DNA from: Luteitalea pratensis | GTDB lineage: Bacteria > Acidobacteriota > Vicinamibacteria > Vicinamibacterales > Vicinamibacteraceae | DNA length: 64,000 bases | NCBI RefSeq assembly: GCF_001618865.1 | Contig: NZ_CP015136.1 | Location: 2,143,001-2,207,000, forward strand | Direction: 5' to 3' | Part shown: positions 7,372-18,067 of the stretch, piece after piece | How positions within the stretch are numbered: the first letter of the stretch is position 1 | Layout: each line of letters starts with the position of its first letter | Made by a program: the position numbers and the translations under genes | The notes under the pieces: model-generated | The model's database searches: none | What the model saw: only the letters and a program-made list of their open reading frames with translations | Told to the model about the DNA's origin: nothing

Positions 7372-9936
7372 GTGACTGGTCACGTCCCCGGCCGCCGTAC
7401 CTTTCTCGAGACGTTGCTGGCCGCCGGCGCGCTTCCGCTTCTCCGCGCAGGCCTGCATGCGCAACCAGCAGCCGAGCAGGGCGCCTCGCTGCAGTTGCGC
7501 TACGTGCGTCCGGCGCGGCAGTGGGTCGAGGCCTTGCCGATTGGCAACGGCCGGCTCGGCGCGATGGTCTTCGGCGGCATCGGCGTCGAGCGGCTGCAAC
7601 TGAACGAAGACTCGCTGTGGTCGGGCGGCCCTTCCGACTGGAACAATCCCGGGGCGCGCGACGTGTTGCCCGAGATCCGCGCGCGGGTGGCGGAGGGGCG
7701 CTACACGGACGCCGACGCGGCGGCCAAGCGGATGATGGGGCCTTATACCCAGTCGTACCTGCCGCTCGGGGACCTGCACGTGGTTCTCGACCACGGCGAT
7801 CTCGCTCGTGGGTACACCCGTGCCCTCGACCTCTCGACGGGCGAGGCGTCCCTGCGCTACACGCTCGGGCCCGTGACCTTCACGCGCAGCGTCGTCGCGA
7901 GCCATCCCGACCAGGTCGTGGCGATGCGGCTCGCATGCGATCGTGCAGGCCTGCTTCGGTTCAGGGCGCGGCTGTCGAGTCCCTTGCACGCCGGAACGGG
8001 AGTGGACGGAGAGGCGCTCGTGTTGCGCGGGCGGGCACCGTCGCTCGTCGAACCCAACTACGAGAATGTCGCCGATCCGGTCCGCTACGCCGACGACCGC
8101 GGGCTGCATTTCGAGGCGCGGCTCGCGATCGTCACGGACGGACACGTCACAAGCGCCGCCGATGGGCTGCAAGTCGTCGACGCGTCACAGGCCACGTTGC
8201 TCGTGGCGATGGCCACCAGTTTCGCGGGGCCGACGCGGAGTGGCGTCACCGACGGACGCGATCCCGCAGCCGTGACGACGACCCAACTCACGTCGGCTCG
8301 CGCCCACGCATGGGAAGTGCTGCAGGCACGGCAGCGCGAGGACCACGTGCGCCTGATGTCGCGGGTCACGATCGACCTCGGCGCCTCCACGCCCGCAGCG
8401 GTGTCCCGGCCGCTCGATGTGCGGCTCGCCGACGGTCCCGCCGATGACCCGACCCTCGCCACGCTGCTGTTCCAGTACGGCCGGTATCTCCTCATCGCCT
8501 GCAGCCGGCCGGGCACGCAGCCTGCCAACCTGCAGGGCCTGTGGAACGACCAGGTGCGAGCGCCCTGGAGCAGCAACTACACGGTCAACATCAACACGGA
8601 GATGAACTACTGGCCGGCCGAACCGGCCAACCTGGCGGAGTGCCACCAGCCGTTGCTGGAGATGATCGGCGAACTCGCCGTCCCTGGTGCCGCGACCGCG
8701 CGCATCAACTACGGCGCCGGCGGCTGGACGACGCACCACAACACGGACCTGTGGCGGCAGACGGCGCCGGTCGGCCGCTTCGGGGAAGGCGACCCTGTCT
8801 GGGCGTCGTGGCCGATGGGCGGCGCGTGGCTGTCGCAGCACCTGTGGGAGCACTACGCCTTCGGCGGCGATGCCTCCTGGCTGCGCAAGACGGCGTACCC
8901 GCTGATGCAGGGCGCCGCGCTGTTCGCGCTCGACCTGCTGGTGACCGATCGCGACGGCTACCTCGCGACGTCGCCATCGACATCTCCCGAGCACCCGTTC
9001 CGTCTCCCCGAAGGGCGGCAGGCCGCCGTCAACTCCGGCAGTGCCATGGACCTGGCGATCACGTGGGACGTCTGCACGAGCGTGCTGCAGGCCGCGACGG
9101 CGCTGGGCATCACCGATGACGCGACCGCACGCATTCGCGAAGTCCTGCCGCGACTGCGTCCCTACCGCATCGACGCCAACGGCGCGCTGCAGGAGTGGGG
9201 CGTCGACCTGCCGCCACAGGATCCGCACCATCGTCATCTCTCGCACCTGTTCGGCCTGTATCCGGGCCGGCAGATCACGCCCACATCCTCGGCGGCGCTG
9301 TTCATCGCGGCACGCACGGCGCTCGAACTGCGCGGCGACGACGGCACTGGCTGGTCGCTGGCCTGGAAGGTCAACGCGTGGGCACGGCTGCGCGACGGCG
9401 ACCGTGCGCATCGGCTGCTCGTACGGTTGTTGCGCCTGGTCGACGACACCGGCGTGCGCATGAGCGGTGGCGGTGGCGTCTACGCCAACCTGTTCGACGC
9501 GCACCCGCCCTTCCAGATCGACGGCAACTTCGGCGCCACGTCCGGCATCTGCGAGATGCTCCTGCAGAGCCACGATGGCGCGCTCGACCTGCTGCCGGCG
9601 CTGCCGGTCGCGTGGCCACGCGGTCGCGTGACAGGCCTGCGGGCGCGCGGTGGCTTCGACGTGGATCTCGTGTGGGAAGGCGGCCGACTGTCCAGCGCTC
9701 GCATCCACTCGAGGCTCGGCGGCACCTGCCGCGTGCGTACCGGCGTCGTCGTTACGGCAACGGGAGCGGTGTCGCGACAGGCGTCCGGCGCGAGCCCCAA
9801 CCCGTTCCACGCGGTACACGCCGTTGCCGAACCGCTGCGGGCCCCCGGAGTCGCGATGCCACCGCTGCCCGCATGGCTCGCGCACGCCATCGACATCGAC
9901 ACTCGCCCCGGCACCATCGTCACGCTCGCGACGTAG
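7372..9936 (+). CDS. Glycoside hydrolase family 95 (alpha-L-fucosidase type), Tat-exported
   Basis: An 854-aa enzyme (857 from ATG 7363). The N-terminus has a Tat-like [18 protein letters not shown]. It continues with a GH95 beta-sandwich ([26 protein letters not shown]) and an (alpha/alpha)6 barrel. Numbered from 7363, likely active-site residues are Asn409/Asn411 in NINTEMNYW, Glu543 in SPSTSPEH and Asp720 in [12 protein letters not shown], matching the inverting residues known from GH95. Characterised members remove alpha-1,2-L-fucose or alpha-L-galactose from plant xyloglucan and related glycans. Nearby rhamnose mutarotase and TonB receptors fit deoxy-sugar scavenging. Its TAG stop reads GTAG like other genes here. 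Confidence 0.93.
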   Translation: MTGHVPGRRTFLETLLAAGALPLLRAGLHAQPAAEQGASLQLRYVRPARQWVEALPIGNGRLGAMVFGGIGVERLQLNEDSLWSGGPSDWNNPGARDVLPEIRARVAEGRYTDADAAAKRMMGPYTQSYLPLGDLHVVLDHGDLARGYTRALDLSTGEASLRYTLGPVTFTRSVVASHPDQVVAMRLACDRAGLLRFRARLSSPLHAGTGVDGEALVLRGRAPSLVEPNYENVADPVRYADDRGLHFEARLAIVTDGHVTSAADGLQVVDASQATLLVAMATSFAGPTRSGVTDGRDPAAVTTTQLTSARAHAWEVLQARQREDHVRLMSRVTIDLGASTPAAVSRPLDVRLADGPADDPTLATLLFQYGRYLLIACSRPGTQPANLQGLWNDQVRAPWSSNYTVNINTEMNYWPAEPANLAECHQPLLEMIGELAVPGAATARINYGAGGWTTHHNTDLWRQTAPVGRFGEGDPVWASWPMGGAWLSQHLWEHYAFGGDASWLRKTAYPLMQGAALFALDLLVTDRDGYLATSPSTSPEHPFRLPEGRQAAVNSGSAMDLAITWDVCTSVLQAATALGITDDATARIREVLPRLRPYRIDANGALQEWGVDLPPQDPHHRHLSHLFGLYPGRQITPTSSAALFIAARTALELRGDDGTGWSLAWKVNAWARLRDGDRAHRLLVRLLRLVDDTGVRMSGGGGVYANLFDAHPPFQIDGNFGATSGICEMLLQSHDGALDLLPALPVAWPRGRVTGLRARGGFDVDLVWEGGRLSSARIHSRLGGTCRVRTGVVVTATGAVSRQASGASPNPFHAVHAVAEPLRAPGVAMPPLPAWLAHAIDIDTRPGTIVTLAT

Positions 9937-10413
9937 TGCGTCGACCTGACTTGTCCGCCGTAGCCTTTGGCGAAGGCGGAAGGTCGACGCCTACGCCATC
10001 GGGTACCCGAGCGTCGATGCACCCGACGCCGGACGTAGCCGCCGGACTTCAGTCCGGCGGTCATCGTCAGGACACGGAAGGCGCAACTGCGCGCGGCACC
10101 CCCCATGTTCACCGGCGAGTTCCCGGTCCTATCGCGTCGACCAAGGGTCGACGCCTACGCCGCCGGGTACCCGAGCGTCGATGCACCCGACGCCGGACGT
10201 AGCCGCCGGACTTCAGTCCGGCGGTCATCGTCAGGACACGGAAGGCACTACTTCGCCCGACCACCCCCCGGTGTTCAACGGCGAGGTCTGCGCCGTTATG
10301 GTGAACGGGGAGTTTCAGGCACGCGTCGGGGCGGTGCCTCGTGCGTCGATTGACCTGAACCGCGCCCCGCCTGGTTCGTATCGTGAAGGAGGGCAGTCAC
10401 GCTGCCCGGAGGC
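9937..10413. repeat. 477-bp gene-free region with two 101-bp direct repeats
   Basis: A 101-bp segment at 9982-10082 recurs at 10146-10246 with two mismatches (offset 164). Each copy carries a GTAG palindrome with stem CCGCCGGACT/AGTCCGGCGG (10035-10062 and 10199-10226). A related palindrome of the TCCGCC...GGCGGA type precedes at about 9954-9980. The spacer between copies also resembles the sequence after copy two. No gene is supported here. Confidence 0.9.
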
Positions 10414-10416
10414 ATG

Positions 10417-11298
10417 ATGACCGTACGTTCTCGCACATGGCTGGGGTTGTTCGCCGCGCTGTCACTGGCGGCGGCGCCGTTGCGCGCCCAGGCGCCCGCC
10501 GGCAGCGAACCCGCGCGAACGACGACGGCCGTCACCGACGCGCCCGCGACGTTTGGCGACCCGTATACCTGGCGCGGTCGCGAGGGCGAGATCGAGGACT
10601 TTCTCCGGAATGGCACGATCACGCACTTCAAGGACATCCCTGTCGGCATCACCAAACCGCAGCGTGGCTATTTCGCGCCGGGCGGGTCGGCGGGCAGCAT
10701 GGCCTGGAAGCCCCTGCACGACGAGGTGATGCACGGCAAGATGGAGAGCTATCGCTCGGAGATCGCCGCCTACCTGCTCAGCCGCCATCTCGGGCTCGAC
10801 ATGGTGCCGCCGGTCGTGGAGCGGGAGATCAAGGGCGTCAAGGGGGCCGCGGTGTTCTGGATCGACGGCGTGAAGCCGTGGGACCCCGCGACGCTGCCCA
10901 AGGGGCCCGGGGCGAAGTGGTCCCGGCAGACCAGCCGCATGATGATGTTCGATCAACTTATCGCCAACATCGATCGCAACCAGGGCAACCTGTTGCACGA
11001 CGAGGCCGGGCATGTGTTCCTCATCGATCACTCCCGCGCATTCACCCCGAAGCCTGACCTGTCTGGCCTGAAGCCGCCTCAGCAGTTCGACCCGGTGCTG
11101 TGGAACCGCATCGCTGGCCTGACGCGCGCTGACCTCGACGCGGTGCTCGGTCCGTGGTTGACGGGCCTGCAGCTCGAAGCGATGTTGACGCGGCGCGACG
11201 CCATGCAGCGGCACATCGAGCGCCAGGTCCGTGAACGCGGCGCGGCGGTCACGTTCCTGCCTCCAGAGCCGCCGCCCGCCGCTCCCGCGTCATGGTGA
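10417..11298 (+). CDS. Secreted atypical-kinase-like protein (HipA/Fam20/PI-kinase fold)
   Basis: A 293-aa protein with a Sec signal peptide ([20 protein letters not shown]). The mature part carries the order of motifs seen in atypical kinases: a small glycine-rich turn then Lys ([11 protein letters not shown], Lys98), a helix Glu ([10 protein letters not shown], Glu115), PPVV-E hinge-like strand, a catalytic-loop-like IDRNQGN (Asp186, Asn191) and a metal-binding-like FLIDHSRAF (Asp204). This resembles HipA/PI3-4-kinase and Fam20/four-jointed proteins rather than Hanks kinases. The role is inferred; the substrate is unknown. Start: ATG 10417 with GGAGG 5 nt upstream (10414 also possible). A TonB receptor gene follows 172 bp downstream. 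Confidence 0.7.
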   Translation: MTVRSRTWLGLFAALSLAAAPLRAQAPAGSEPARTTTAVTDAPATFGDPYTWRGREGEIEDFLRNGTITHFKDIPVGITKPQRGYFAPGGSAGSMAWKPLHDEVMHGKMESYRSEIAAYLLSRHLGLDMVPPVVEREIKGVKGAAVFWIDGVKPWDPATLPKGPGAKWSRQTSRMMMFDQLIANIDRNQGNLLHDEAGHVFLIDHSRAFTPKPDLSGLKPPQQFDPVLWNRIAGLTRADLDAVLGPWLTGLQLEAMLTRRDAMQRHIERQVRERGAAVTFLPPEPPPAAPASW

Positions 11299-11470
11299 CG
11301 AGCTCGTCCGTAGTCCAGTTAAGGCATTTGTCAGCCGCCTGACATCTCTTTGTCGCGACAGCGTCAGAACGCTTCGCGTATCCTTCCTTCGTCCAGCAGA
11401 ACCGCGACTCCCCCGGCACGCGCCAAGGCTTGTCGTTCTCGCGGTCTGCCCCGATTCCTGGAAGGGTCTG

Positions 11471-14400
11471 ATGCGCCAACGTGCCTTCGCTCGTCTCGTC
11501 ACCGTTCTTTGCACCTTGCACCTCTGTGCGGCCATGGCTTTCGCACAGTTCGACAGCGCCACCGTCCTTGGCTTCATCAGCGACCAGACGGGCGCGGCCA
11601 TGCCCGGTGTCACCGTCACACTCAGCAACCCGGCGACTGGTATCTCCACCACCGCGGTCAGCGATGAGCGTGGCCAGTACCAGTTCCTCAACGTCCGTAT
11701 CGGCACGTATTCGCTGAAGGCGGAACTCCAGGGCTTCACCACGGCCATCGCGGAGAACTTCACCGTCGCCGTCAATGCCCGGCAGCGCGTGGACCTGGCG
11801 CTCTCGGTGGGCGGAGTCGGCGAGACGGTGCAGGTGACCGGCGCCGCCCGTCTGCTCGAAAGCGAATCGAGCGACCGCGGCACGGTGATCAGCCGCGAGC
11901 AGATCGTCAACCTGCCGCTCAACGGTCGTGCTTACGCCGACCTGGCGTTGCTGAGCCCCGGGGTGCGGAAGTCGTCGATCTCGACATCGCGTGACGCGTC
12001 GTTCAACGTCAACGGCCTGCGCAGCGCCCTCAACAACTTCATCCTGGACGGCGTCGACAACAACTCCTACGGCACCAGCAACCAGGGCTTCTCCAACCAG
12101 GTGGTGCAGGTCTCGCCCGACGCCGTCGACGAGTTCAAGGTCCAGACCAACAACTTCAGCGCCGAGTTCGGGCGCGCCGGCGGCGCGGTGATCAACGCCA
12201 CGTTCCGCAGCGGCACCAACCAGTTTCGCGGCGCGGCCTGGGAGTTCAACCGCAACACCAAGCTGAACGCCACGGGCTTCTTCAAGCCGTCCTCGGGACG
12301 CAAGCCCGAGATGAACCGCAACCAGTTCGGCGGCGTGTTCGGCGGGCCGATCGTCCGCGACCGTGCGTTCTTCTTCTTCAACTACGAAGGCTTCCGCGAA
12401 GTCTCCAAGCAGCTCACGTTCGCGAGCATCCCGACGATGGAGCAGCGGCAGGGGAATCTCGGCATTCCGGTCCGCAACGGGTTGACCGGCGAGTTGTACG
12501 CCAACGGCGTGGTGCCACAGGCGGCGATCACCGACTTCGCGAAGAAGGTGCTCGCGGGGCTGCCCGAGCCGACCCGTGCCGGGATTTCGAACAACTTCGA
12601 TTCGCTGCCACGCCGCGAGGACTTCAACGACAAGGTCGACATCAAGTTCGACCAGAAGCTGGGTGCGGCCACGACGACGTTCTTCCGCTTCAGCCATCGC
12701 AAGGTGAACAACTTCGAGCCGAGCCCGATCCCGGGCGAGACGAGCTCGCCGGCCAACAACTTCGTCGAGGTCATGAACCAGCAGTACGCGGGCGGCCTCA
12801 CGCGCGTGTTGTCGGCCAACTCGTTGTTCGAGGTGCGCGTCGGCGTGTCGCGCACCGACGCCGGCAAGTCGGCGCTCGGCACGGGCGGCCCGAACATGCT
12901 CGAGGCGTATGGCATCACCGGCCTGCCGACCGACACGTACTTCTCCGGCGGCCTGACGCAGCAGTCGGTGAGCGGCTGGACGGCGTGGGGCCGACAGAGC
13001 AGCAACCCGCAGTTCCAGAACCCGCTGGCCGTCGACGTCCGCGCCAACTACTCGGTCATCAAGGGGGCGCACACGCTCAAGACCGGCTACGAGTACCAGC
13101 ACATCAACACGGACGTGGACGACGTCCACCCGAAATACGGCGCTGACGGATACTCGGGGCAGTTCAGTCGTCCGACGACCGCGGCGGCCAACGCCCCGAT
13201 CTTCAACCTCGCTGATTTCCTCGTCGGCGCCCGCAACACGTACGAGTTGGTCAACCCGTTCGTCTTCGCCCTGCGCCAGCGCATGCACTTCGGTTACCTC
13301 CAGGACGACTGGAAGGTGGCGCCGAACCTGACGGTGAACATGGGGCTGCGCTACGAGTTCGGGACGCCGCAGTGGGAAGGCGGCAACCACCTCACCAACT
13401 TCGACCCGGCAACCACCACGCTGCTGCAGGCGACTGACGGCTCGATCTACGACCGGACGCTGGTCAATCCCGATCGCAACAACTTCGCGCCGCGTGTGGG
13501 TGTCGCCTACAGCATCACGCCGCGCACCGTGATTCGTTCCGCGTACGGCATGAGCTACATCCACTTCAACCGCCTGGGTGGCGAGAACCTCTTGTCGTTC
13601 AACGGCCCGCACGTCGTCCCGATCGCAATCACGCAGCAGCCGTCGCAGGGCGCATGCGCGCCAAACCAGGCGCCGACCGCATGCTTCCGGCCGACGCAGC
13701 AGGGCTATCCGGAAGGCTTGAACGTCCCGGAGAACTTCAATCCGCTGAACGGCCGGGTCAACCACATCCCGAGCGACCTGAGCACGGGCTACGTCCAGAG
13801 CTGGCATCTCACGGTGCAGCGCGAACTGCTCTCGAACCTGCTCGTCGACGTCGCCTACATCGGCAACAAGAGCGACCACCTCATGATCCTCGGCGACATG
13901 AACCAGGCGCGCCCGAACAACCCCGGCGAGAACACGGTGCTGCAACTGCGGCGGCCGATCCCGACGTACCAGTTCATCCAGTCGGCCTTCGACGGTGGCC
14001 GTGCCGACTACCGCGCGCTGCAGGTGAAGGTGGAACGCCGCTGGTCGGACGGCCTGTACCTGTTGAACTCGTTCACCTGGTCACGCGGCCGCGACAACGC
14101 GTCGGGACATCTCGAGACGGCCAATGGCGACAACAGCCGGGTCAACTATCTGGATCTGGAGAGCGAGTTCGGCCTGTCTGGCTACAACCAGCCGCTGAAC
14201 AACACGACGTCGATCGTGTGGGAACTGCCGTTTGGTGCCGGCCGCCGCTGGGGCAACGACCTGCACCCGGTGGTCGAGGCCATCGCGGGTGGCTGGCGCG
14301 TGACCGCGATCAATCTCATGAGCAGCGGCCTGCCGGTGAACCTGAACTACGCGCCGTCGGTGCAGTTCCAGGTGAGCGGCGCACCGACGTATCGTCCGAA

Positions 14401-14746
14401 CATCTCCGGCGAAATCTACGCGGCCGAGGACGTGCAGACGATCGACAACTGGTTCAACCGCGACAACATCACCGTCCCGACCGATCCGTCACAGCCGTTC
14501 GGCAACGCGCCGCGCAACGTCGCGCACGGCCCGGGGATCTACACGCTCGACCTCGGCCTGCACAAGAGCTTCGGCCTGGGCATCGGCCAGTCCCGCTTCG
14601 AGGTCCGCGTCGAGGCGTTCAACGTCTTCAACCACACCAACCTCGGCGCCCCGAACGGTACCCGTTCGTCGACCGATTTCGGCACGATCCGCTCCCTGGC
14701 CACCACGCCACGCCAGATTCAGCTCGGCGCCAGGGTCACGTTCTGA
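11471..14746 (+). CDS. Oar-like TonB-dependent receptor with carboxypeptidase-regulatory domain
   Basis: A 1091-aa outer-membrane protein. Signal peptide: residues 1-27 (LCAAMAFAQ). A CarboxypepD_reg-like domain spans about 30-120 ([34 protein letters not shown]). The plug follows ([52 protein letters not shown]), then a large beta-barrel ending in Phe (LGARVTF). This architecture is typical of Acidobacteriota. It probably imports large glycans or oligomers with TonB energy. The ligand is unknown; the GH95 gene nearby suggests glycan. Start ATG 11471 follows GGAAGGG; upstream open codons are rejected because the signal peptide begins here. Confidence 0.93.
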   Translation: MRQRAFARLVTVLCTLHLCAAMAFAQFDSATVLGFISDQTGAAMPGVTVTLSNPATGISTTAVSDERGQYQFLNVRIGTYSLKAELQGFTTAIAENFTVAVNARQRVDLALSVGGVGETVQVTGAARLLESESSDRGTVISREQIVNLPLNGRAYADLALLSPGVRKSSISTSRDASFNVNGLRSALNNFILDGVDNNSYGTSNQGFSNQVVQVSPDAVDEFKVQTNNFSAEFGRAGGAVINATFRSGTNQFRGAAWEFNRNTKLNATGFFKPSSGRKPEMNRNQFGGVFGGPIVRDRAFFFFNYEGFREVSKQLTFASIPTMEQRQGNLGIPVRNGLTGELYANGVVPQAAITDFAKKVLAGLPEPTRAGISNNFDSLPRREDFNDKVDIKFDQKLGAATTTFFRFSHRKVNNFEPSPIPGETSSPANNFVEVMNQQYAGGLTRVLSANSLFEVRVGVSRTDAGKSALGTGGPNMLEAYGITGLPTDTYFSGGLTQQSVSGWTAWGRQSSNPQFQNPLAVDVRANYSVIKGAHTLKTGYEYQHINTDVDDVHPKYGADGYSGQFSRPTTAAANAPIFNLADFLVGARNTYELVNPFVFALRQRMHFGYLQDDWKVAPNLTVNMGLRYEFGTPQWEGGNHLTNFDPATTTLLQATDGSIYDRTLVNPDRNNFAPRVGVAYSITPRTVIRSAYGMSYIHFNRLGGENLLSFNGPHVVPIAITQQPSQGACAPNQAPTACFRPTQQGYPEGLNVPENFNPLNGRVNHIPSDLSTGYVQSWHLTVQRELLSNLLVDVAYIGNKSDHLMILGDMNQARPNNPGENTVLQLRRPIPTYQFIQSAFDGGRADYRALQVKVERRWSDGLYLLNSFTWSRGRDNASGHLETANGDNSRVNYLDLESEFGLSGYNQPLNNTTSIVWELPFGAGRRWGNDLHPVVEAIAGGWRVTAINLMSSGLPVNLNYAPSVQFQVSGAPTYRPNISGEIYAAEDVQTIDNWFNRDNITVPTDPSQPFGNAPRNVAHGPGIYTLDLGLHKSFGLGIGQSRFEVRVEAFNVFNHTNLGAPNGTRSSTDFGTIRSLATTPRQIQLGARVTF

Positions 14747-14767
14747 GGACGGCCTTTTGACCATCAA

Positions 14768-14872
14768 CAAGGGATAAGGGACAAGGAAGAAGTCACACGG
14801 GCGTCAAGGGAGGAGGGTCACTTGTCTCTTGACGCCCGGTTGACTTGTCCCCGTGTCCCTTGTCCCTTGATC
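14768..14872. repeat. Nested palindrome between convergent genes (foldback element, possible two-way terminator)
   Basis: Outer arms GATAAGGGACAAGG (14773-14786) and its complement (14858-14872, one base extra) enclose inner arms GGGCGTCAAG (14799-14808) and CTTGACGCCC (14828-14837). It lies between the TonB receptor and the inverted pseudogene. Confidence 0.75.
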
Positions 14873-14883
14873 AAGGTCGACCG

Positions 14884-16223
14884 TCAGGTGAGCATCCATC
14901 CCTGGCGGTAGCTCGGCCTCTTGATGAAGCGCTCCGCATCGGGCGCGTTGGTGATCCGCATGCCCTCGTGGTCCCAGACGATCTTCTTGCCGACGCGGTA
15001 CGCGACGTTGCCGAGGTGGTTGGCCTCGGTGAGCAGCCCCGAGTACGCGAAGTTGCACGTTGTCGGCGCGCCGGTCTGCAGGCGTGGATGAACTCCTGGT
15101 GGTGCCCGAGCGACTTCGCGATCGACTACGGCGGCGGCGTGTAGCCGACGAACTTGTCCTCGGGCAGCAGCGTGAACTTCGAGTAGTCGGCGAGCAGCAT
15201 GCCCTTGTCGCCGATGAAGAGGACGCCGTTGTCCCACTGCGGGATTCCCTTGCTGGTCCAGATTTCGGGCTTCAAGGTCCCCTGGTGCCAGGTCAGCGAT
15301 AGCGCCGGCTGATCGCCCTCGGCCTCGTACGTGTAGCGCGCCGACATCGACGCCGGTGCGAGTTCGGCGTGCACCGGTGGGCCGGAGGCCTCGATGGCGG
15401 AAGGCGCCTTGAGCTTCAGCGCCCAGAACGGCAGGTCGATCCAGTGGCTGCCGAGATCGCTCATCGTGCCATTGCCGAAGTCCCACCAGCGATACCACTT
15501 CGGACCCGGCACGTAGACGTTGTTGAACGGACGCGCCGGCGCCGGGGCGAGCCAGAGATCCCAGTCGAGGCCCTCGGGCACGGAATCCACCGTTGTCTGC
15601 CGGTTCTGCGTGAAGACGATGTCCTTGGCCGCGGTGGCCTCGGCCTCGCTGGCCTGCCAGCCCCACGCGCGCGAGACCCACACATGGCATTCGCTGACCT
15701 TGCCGATGACGCCACCCTGGATGTGCTCGACGACACGCCGGTAGTTGTCGCCTGCGTGGATCTGCGTGCCCATCTGCGTGACGACCCCGGCCCTGGCCGC
15801 GGCCTCGCGGATGACGCGCGCCTCGTGCACGTTGTAGGTGAGGGGCTTCTCGCAGTAGACGTGCTTCTTCAACTGCAGCGCCGGCAGCGTGGCAAACGCA
15901 TGCGTGTGCTCGCACGTGCTGACGGCCACGGCATCGAATTCGCCGGCGTGATCGAACACGCGGCGGAAGTCCTGGAACTGCCGGGCCTCGGGAAACATCG
16001 CCGCGGCGCGAGCAAGGTTGACCTTGTTCACATCGCAAATCGCGACGATCTGTTCGCCGCCCAGGCCCTTCAGGTTCGCGCCACCGCGGCCACCCACCCC
16101 GATCAACGCGATCCGCAGCTTGTCGGACGACTGTGCGCGTGCTGGTCGCGCGCCGACGGCCAGGGCAGCAGCGCCGCGCCTGCGGAGGTGAGAAACGTAC
16201 GACGGGACGTGCGGAGCCGTGCG
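14884..16223 (-). pseudogene. Decayed Tat-exported Gfo/Idh/MocA oxidoreductase
   Basis: The intact core (15126-16106) encodes the Rossmann start [15 protein letters not shown], the family CEKPLTYNV box, the QMGTQIHAG stretch and [16 protein letters not shown]. Three lesions are visible. First, the twin-arginine leader ([13 protein letters not shown]) is in a different frame from the continuation [19 protein letters not shown], a one-base loss near 16166. Second, TAG at 15126-15128 interrupts [17 protein letters not shown]. Third, a one-base loss near 15077 shifts the frame before [18 protein letters not shown]. The C-terminus then runs to TGA 14884. Several independent lesions point to a real pseudogene rather than one read error. 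Homologues oxidise sugars or inositols with NAD(P). Confidence 0.82.
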
Positions 16224-16257
16224 ACATGCGCCTCATCTTGGCGCGAGCGGCGCCTGG

Positions 16258-16415
16258 AAGAGGGATAAGGGAGAGGGAAGAAGGGACGAGGAAATCAAAA
16301 GGGACCAGACACAAGGCCCAAGGGCAAGGCGCTGTGCGCGGCGCCTTCTTCTCCCTTGTCCTTCGTATCTCGTCTCTTTGGTGTTCCCTGTCTCTTCTTC
16401 CCTCTCCCTTTTGCC
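16258..16415. repeat. Foldback element with purine-rich arms
   Basis: AAGGGAGAGGGAAGAAG (16267-16283) is matched exactly by its complement at 16394-16410. Between them lies an inner palindrome AAGGCGC...GCGCCTT near 16336-16357. It resembles the element at 14768-14872 in word content (AAGGGA, CAAGG) and in lying at gene ends. Confidence 0.78.
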
Positions 16416-16419
16416 TTGT

Positions 16420-16650
16420 TCAGTTCGTGCGGAGGCTGCATCGCCTGAGACGCGCGGGAATCCGCTCGGCCAGGTCACGCCACATCGCCGAGTCTCCCGA
16501 GAGCAGGGCTTCGACCTCGGAGGCGTTGAGATCCCATCCCTGCCGCTGCAACAGGGTGAGCGTTTCCCCCGGGTCACGGATGAATGCGGTGCGCAGATCC
16601 TCGTCGGTGAGAAGGCGGCCCAGCAGCCATTCGATGCTGCGTTGAGACAT
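16420..16650 (-). CDS. Small Os1348/NHLP-type protein at the end of the efflux operon
   Basis: A 76-aa protein (MSQRSIEWLLGRLLTDEDLR...). The pattern of an N-terminal helix with LLGRLLTDEDLRTAF, DPGETL, then L-N-A-S-E-VEALL and a basic end resembles the Os1348/Franean1_4349 small proteins of the nitrile-hydratase-leader-peptide-like clan, often annotated as RiPP precursor-like. This family call is from memory of the pattern. ATG 16650 has AGGAG 7 nt upstream and starts 10 bases after the outer-membrane-factor stop, so it is co-transcribed with the RND pump. No RiPP-modifying enzyme is in the window. The only Cys is in the last five residues. Confidence 0.72.
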   Translation of the reverse strand: MSQRSIEWLLGRLLTDEDLRTAFIRDPGETLTLLQRQGWDLNASEVEALLSGDSAMWRDLAERIPARLRRCSLRTN

Positions 16651-16660
16651 GCGCGGCTCC

Positions 16661-18067
16661 TCAGGACGTCCAGCCGCCGCCGAGGGCCCGGTAGACCTCG
16701 ACGTAGGCAGAGAGTTCAGCCAACTGAGCCTGCACGAGCCCGAGTTCGGCGATGTAGAGCCGCGTGTCGCTGTCGAGCACCTCGAGATAGCTCGTGGCGC
16801 CGCCGCGGTAGCGCAGATCGGCGAGCCGCCGCGAGTCAGTGGCCGCGACCACGAGCGCCTCCTGGTTGGAGCGCACTTCCCGCTGCCGCGTATAGCCGAC
16901 CAGTGCATCGGAGACCTCGCGCAGCGCCTGCAGCACCGCGCCCTGCCACACGAGCGCCGCTTCCTGTGCCTGCGCCTCGGCGAGCGCGACCCGGTTCCGG
17001 TTGCGGCCGGCGTTGAAGATCGGCTGCACCAGGTTGGTGCCGATCGCCCACGTACCCGACGTGAGCAGGTTGGCCAGCGACGTGCTCGCGACACCGCCGG
17101 ATCCGGTCAGCCCGATCTGCGGGTACTTGAACGACTCGGCGACGCCGATGCGAGCGGTGGCCGCAACGAGTTGCTGCTCGGCCTGTTGCAGGTCCGGTCG
17201 CCGCTCCAGCAGCGTCGCAGGGAGTCCGGGCGGCAGCGCCGGCGGCCTCGGCTGTTCGACGAGCGCCTGGCCACGGAGGATCGGGCCGGGCGCGCGCGCG
17301 AGCAGCACGCTCAGTGCGTGCTCCACCTGCTCGATGCGACCCTGGACGTCGGCGATCTGCGCCTTCGCACCCAGCACCAACTGCTCGGCCTGCCTGACGT
17401 CGACGAGCGGTGTCGCGCCGCCGCGCTCGCGGACCACGGTGAGCCGCAGCGACTCGTCGCGCGAGGCGAGCGTCCGCGTGGCGATTTCGAGCTGCAGGTC
17501 GAGCGCGCGCAACAGGAAGTACTGCGACGCCACCTCGCTCACGAGGCTCGTGATGATCGCGCGCTGGCCCCACTCGGTGCGCGCGAGATCGGCCTGCGCG
17601 GCTTCCGTCGCGCGCCGGTACTTGCCCCAGAAGTCGATCTCCCATGCGAGGCCGACGCTGGCCTGCGCGATGCCGATCGTCGGCACCCTCGTGCCGCCGA
17701 AGACGGCGCCGCGCTGCCCCTGGCCGCTCACCTGGCCGGTGACGGTCGGCAGTTGGTCGGCCTTCGTGATGCCGAGTTGCGCCGTCGCCTGCAGCACGCG
17801 CGTCGCCGCGATGCGCGCATCGAGGTTGTTGGCGAGCGCCTCGGCGATGAGCTGACGCAGCACCTCGTCGGGGAACACGGCCGCCCAGGGCTCCTCGCCG
17901 AGCGACCGGCCGACGGCAGCCGGATCGGCGCCGCGGAACGCGTCGGGCGTGGTGGCCGCGGGGCGCGTGTAGTCGGGACCCACGGTCTTGCACGCCGCAA
18001 GCGTCACGGCGAGCGCCATCGCCGCGGCCAGGTACGTGGTCGTCTTGAGAGTCATGCGGGGCGTCAC
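16661..18067 (-). CDS. RND efflux outer-membrane lipoprotein (NodT/TolC-like)
   Basis: A 468-aa protein (464 aa if it starts at ATG 18055). A lipoprotein signal ends in the lipobox LAAC, followed by KTVGPDYTRPA, the typical start of NodT-family outer-membrane factors. Two OEP repeats follow, with the conserved EIDFWGKYRRATEAA and the second-half QPIFNAGRNRNRVALAEA. It forms the exit duct of a tripartite pump. GTG 18067 overlaps the TGA of the pump gene by four bases, so translation is coupled; ATG 18055 is the alternative. It is the third gene of the operon. Confidence 0.92.
   Translation of the reverse strand: MTPRMTLKTTTYLAAAMALAVTLAACKTVGPDYTRPAATTPDAFRGADPAAVGRSLGEEPWAAVFPDEVLRQLIAEALANNLDARIAATRVLQATAQLGITKADQLPTVTGQVSGQGQRGAVFGGTRVPTIGIAQASVGLAWEIDFWGKYRRATEAAQADLARTEWGQRAIITSLVSEVASQYFLLRALDLQLEIATRTLASRDESLRLTVVRERGGATPLVDVRQAEQLVLGAKAQIADVQGRIEQVEHALSVLLARAPGPILRGQALVEQPRPPALPPGLPATLLERRPDLQQAEQQLVAATARIGVAESFKYPQIGLTGSGGVASTSLANLLTSGTWAIGTNLVQPIFNAGRNRNRVALAEAQAQEAALVWQGAVLQALREVSDALVGYTRQREVRSNQEALVVAATDSRRLADLRYRGGATSYLEVLDSDTRLYIAELGLVQAQLAELSAYVEVYRALGGGWTS

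Noticed and set aside
7240-9885. Long antisense frames over the GH95 gene
   Set aside because: They are Arg/Pro/His-rich shadows of a high-GC gene; the sense frame has all GH95 motifs.
11249-13945. 898-codon antisense frame over the first TonB receptor
   Set aside because: The composition (Val/Asp/Arg/His) and lack of any domain mark it as a codon-bias shadow of the receptor gene.
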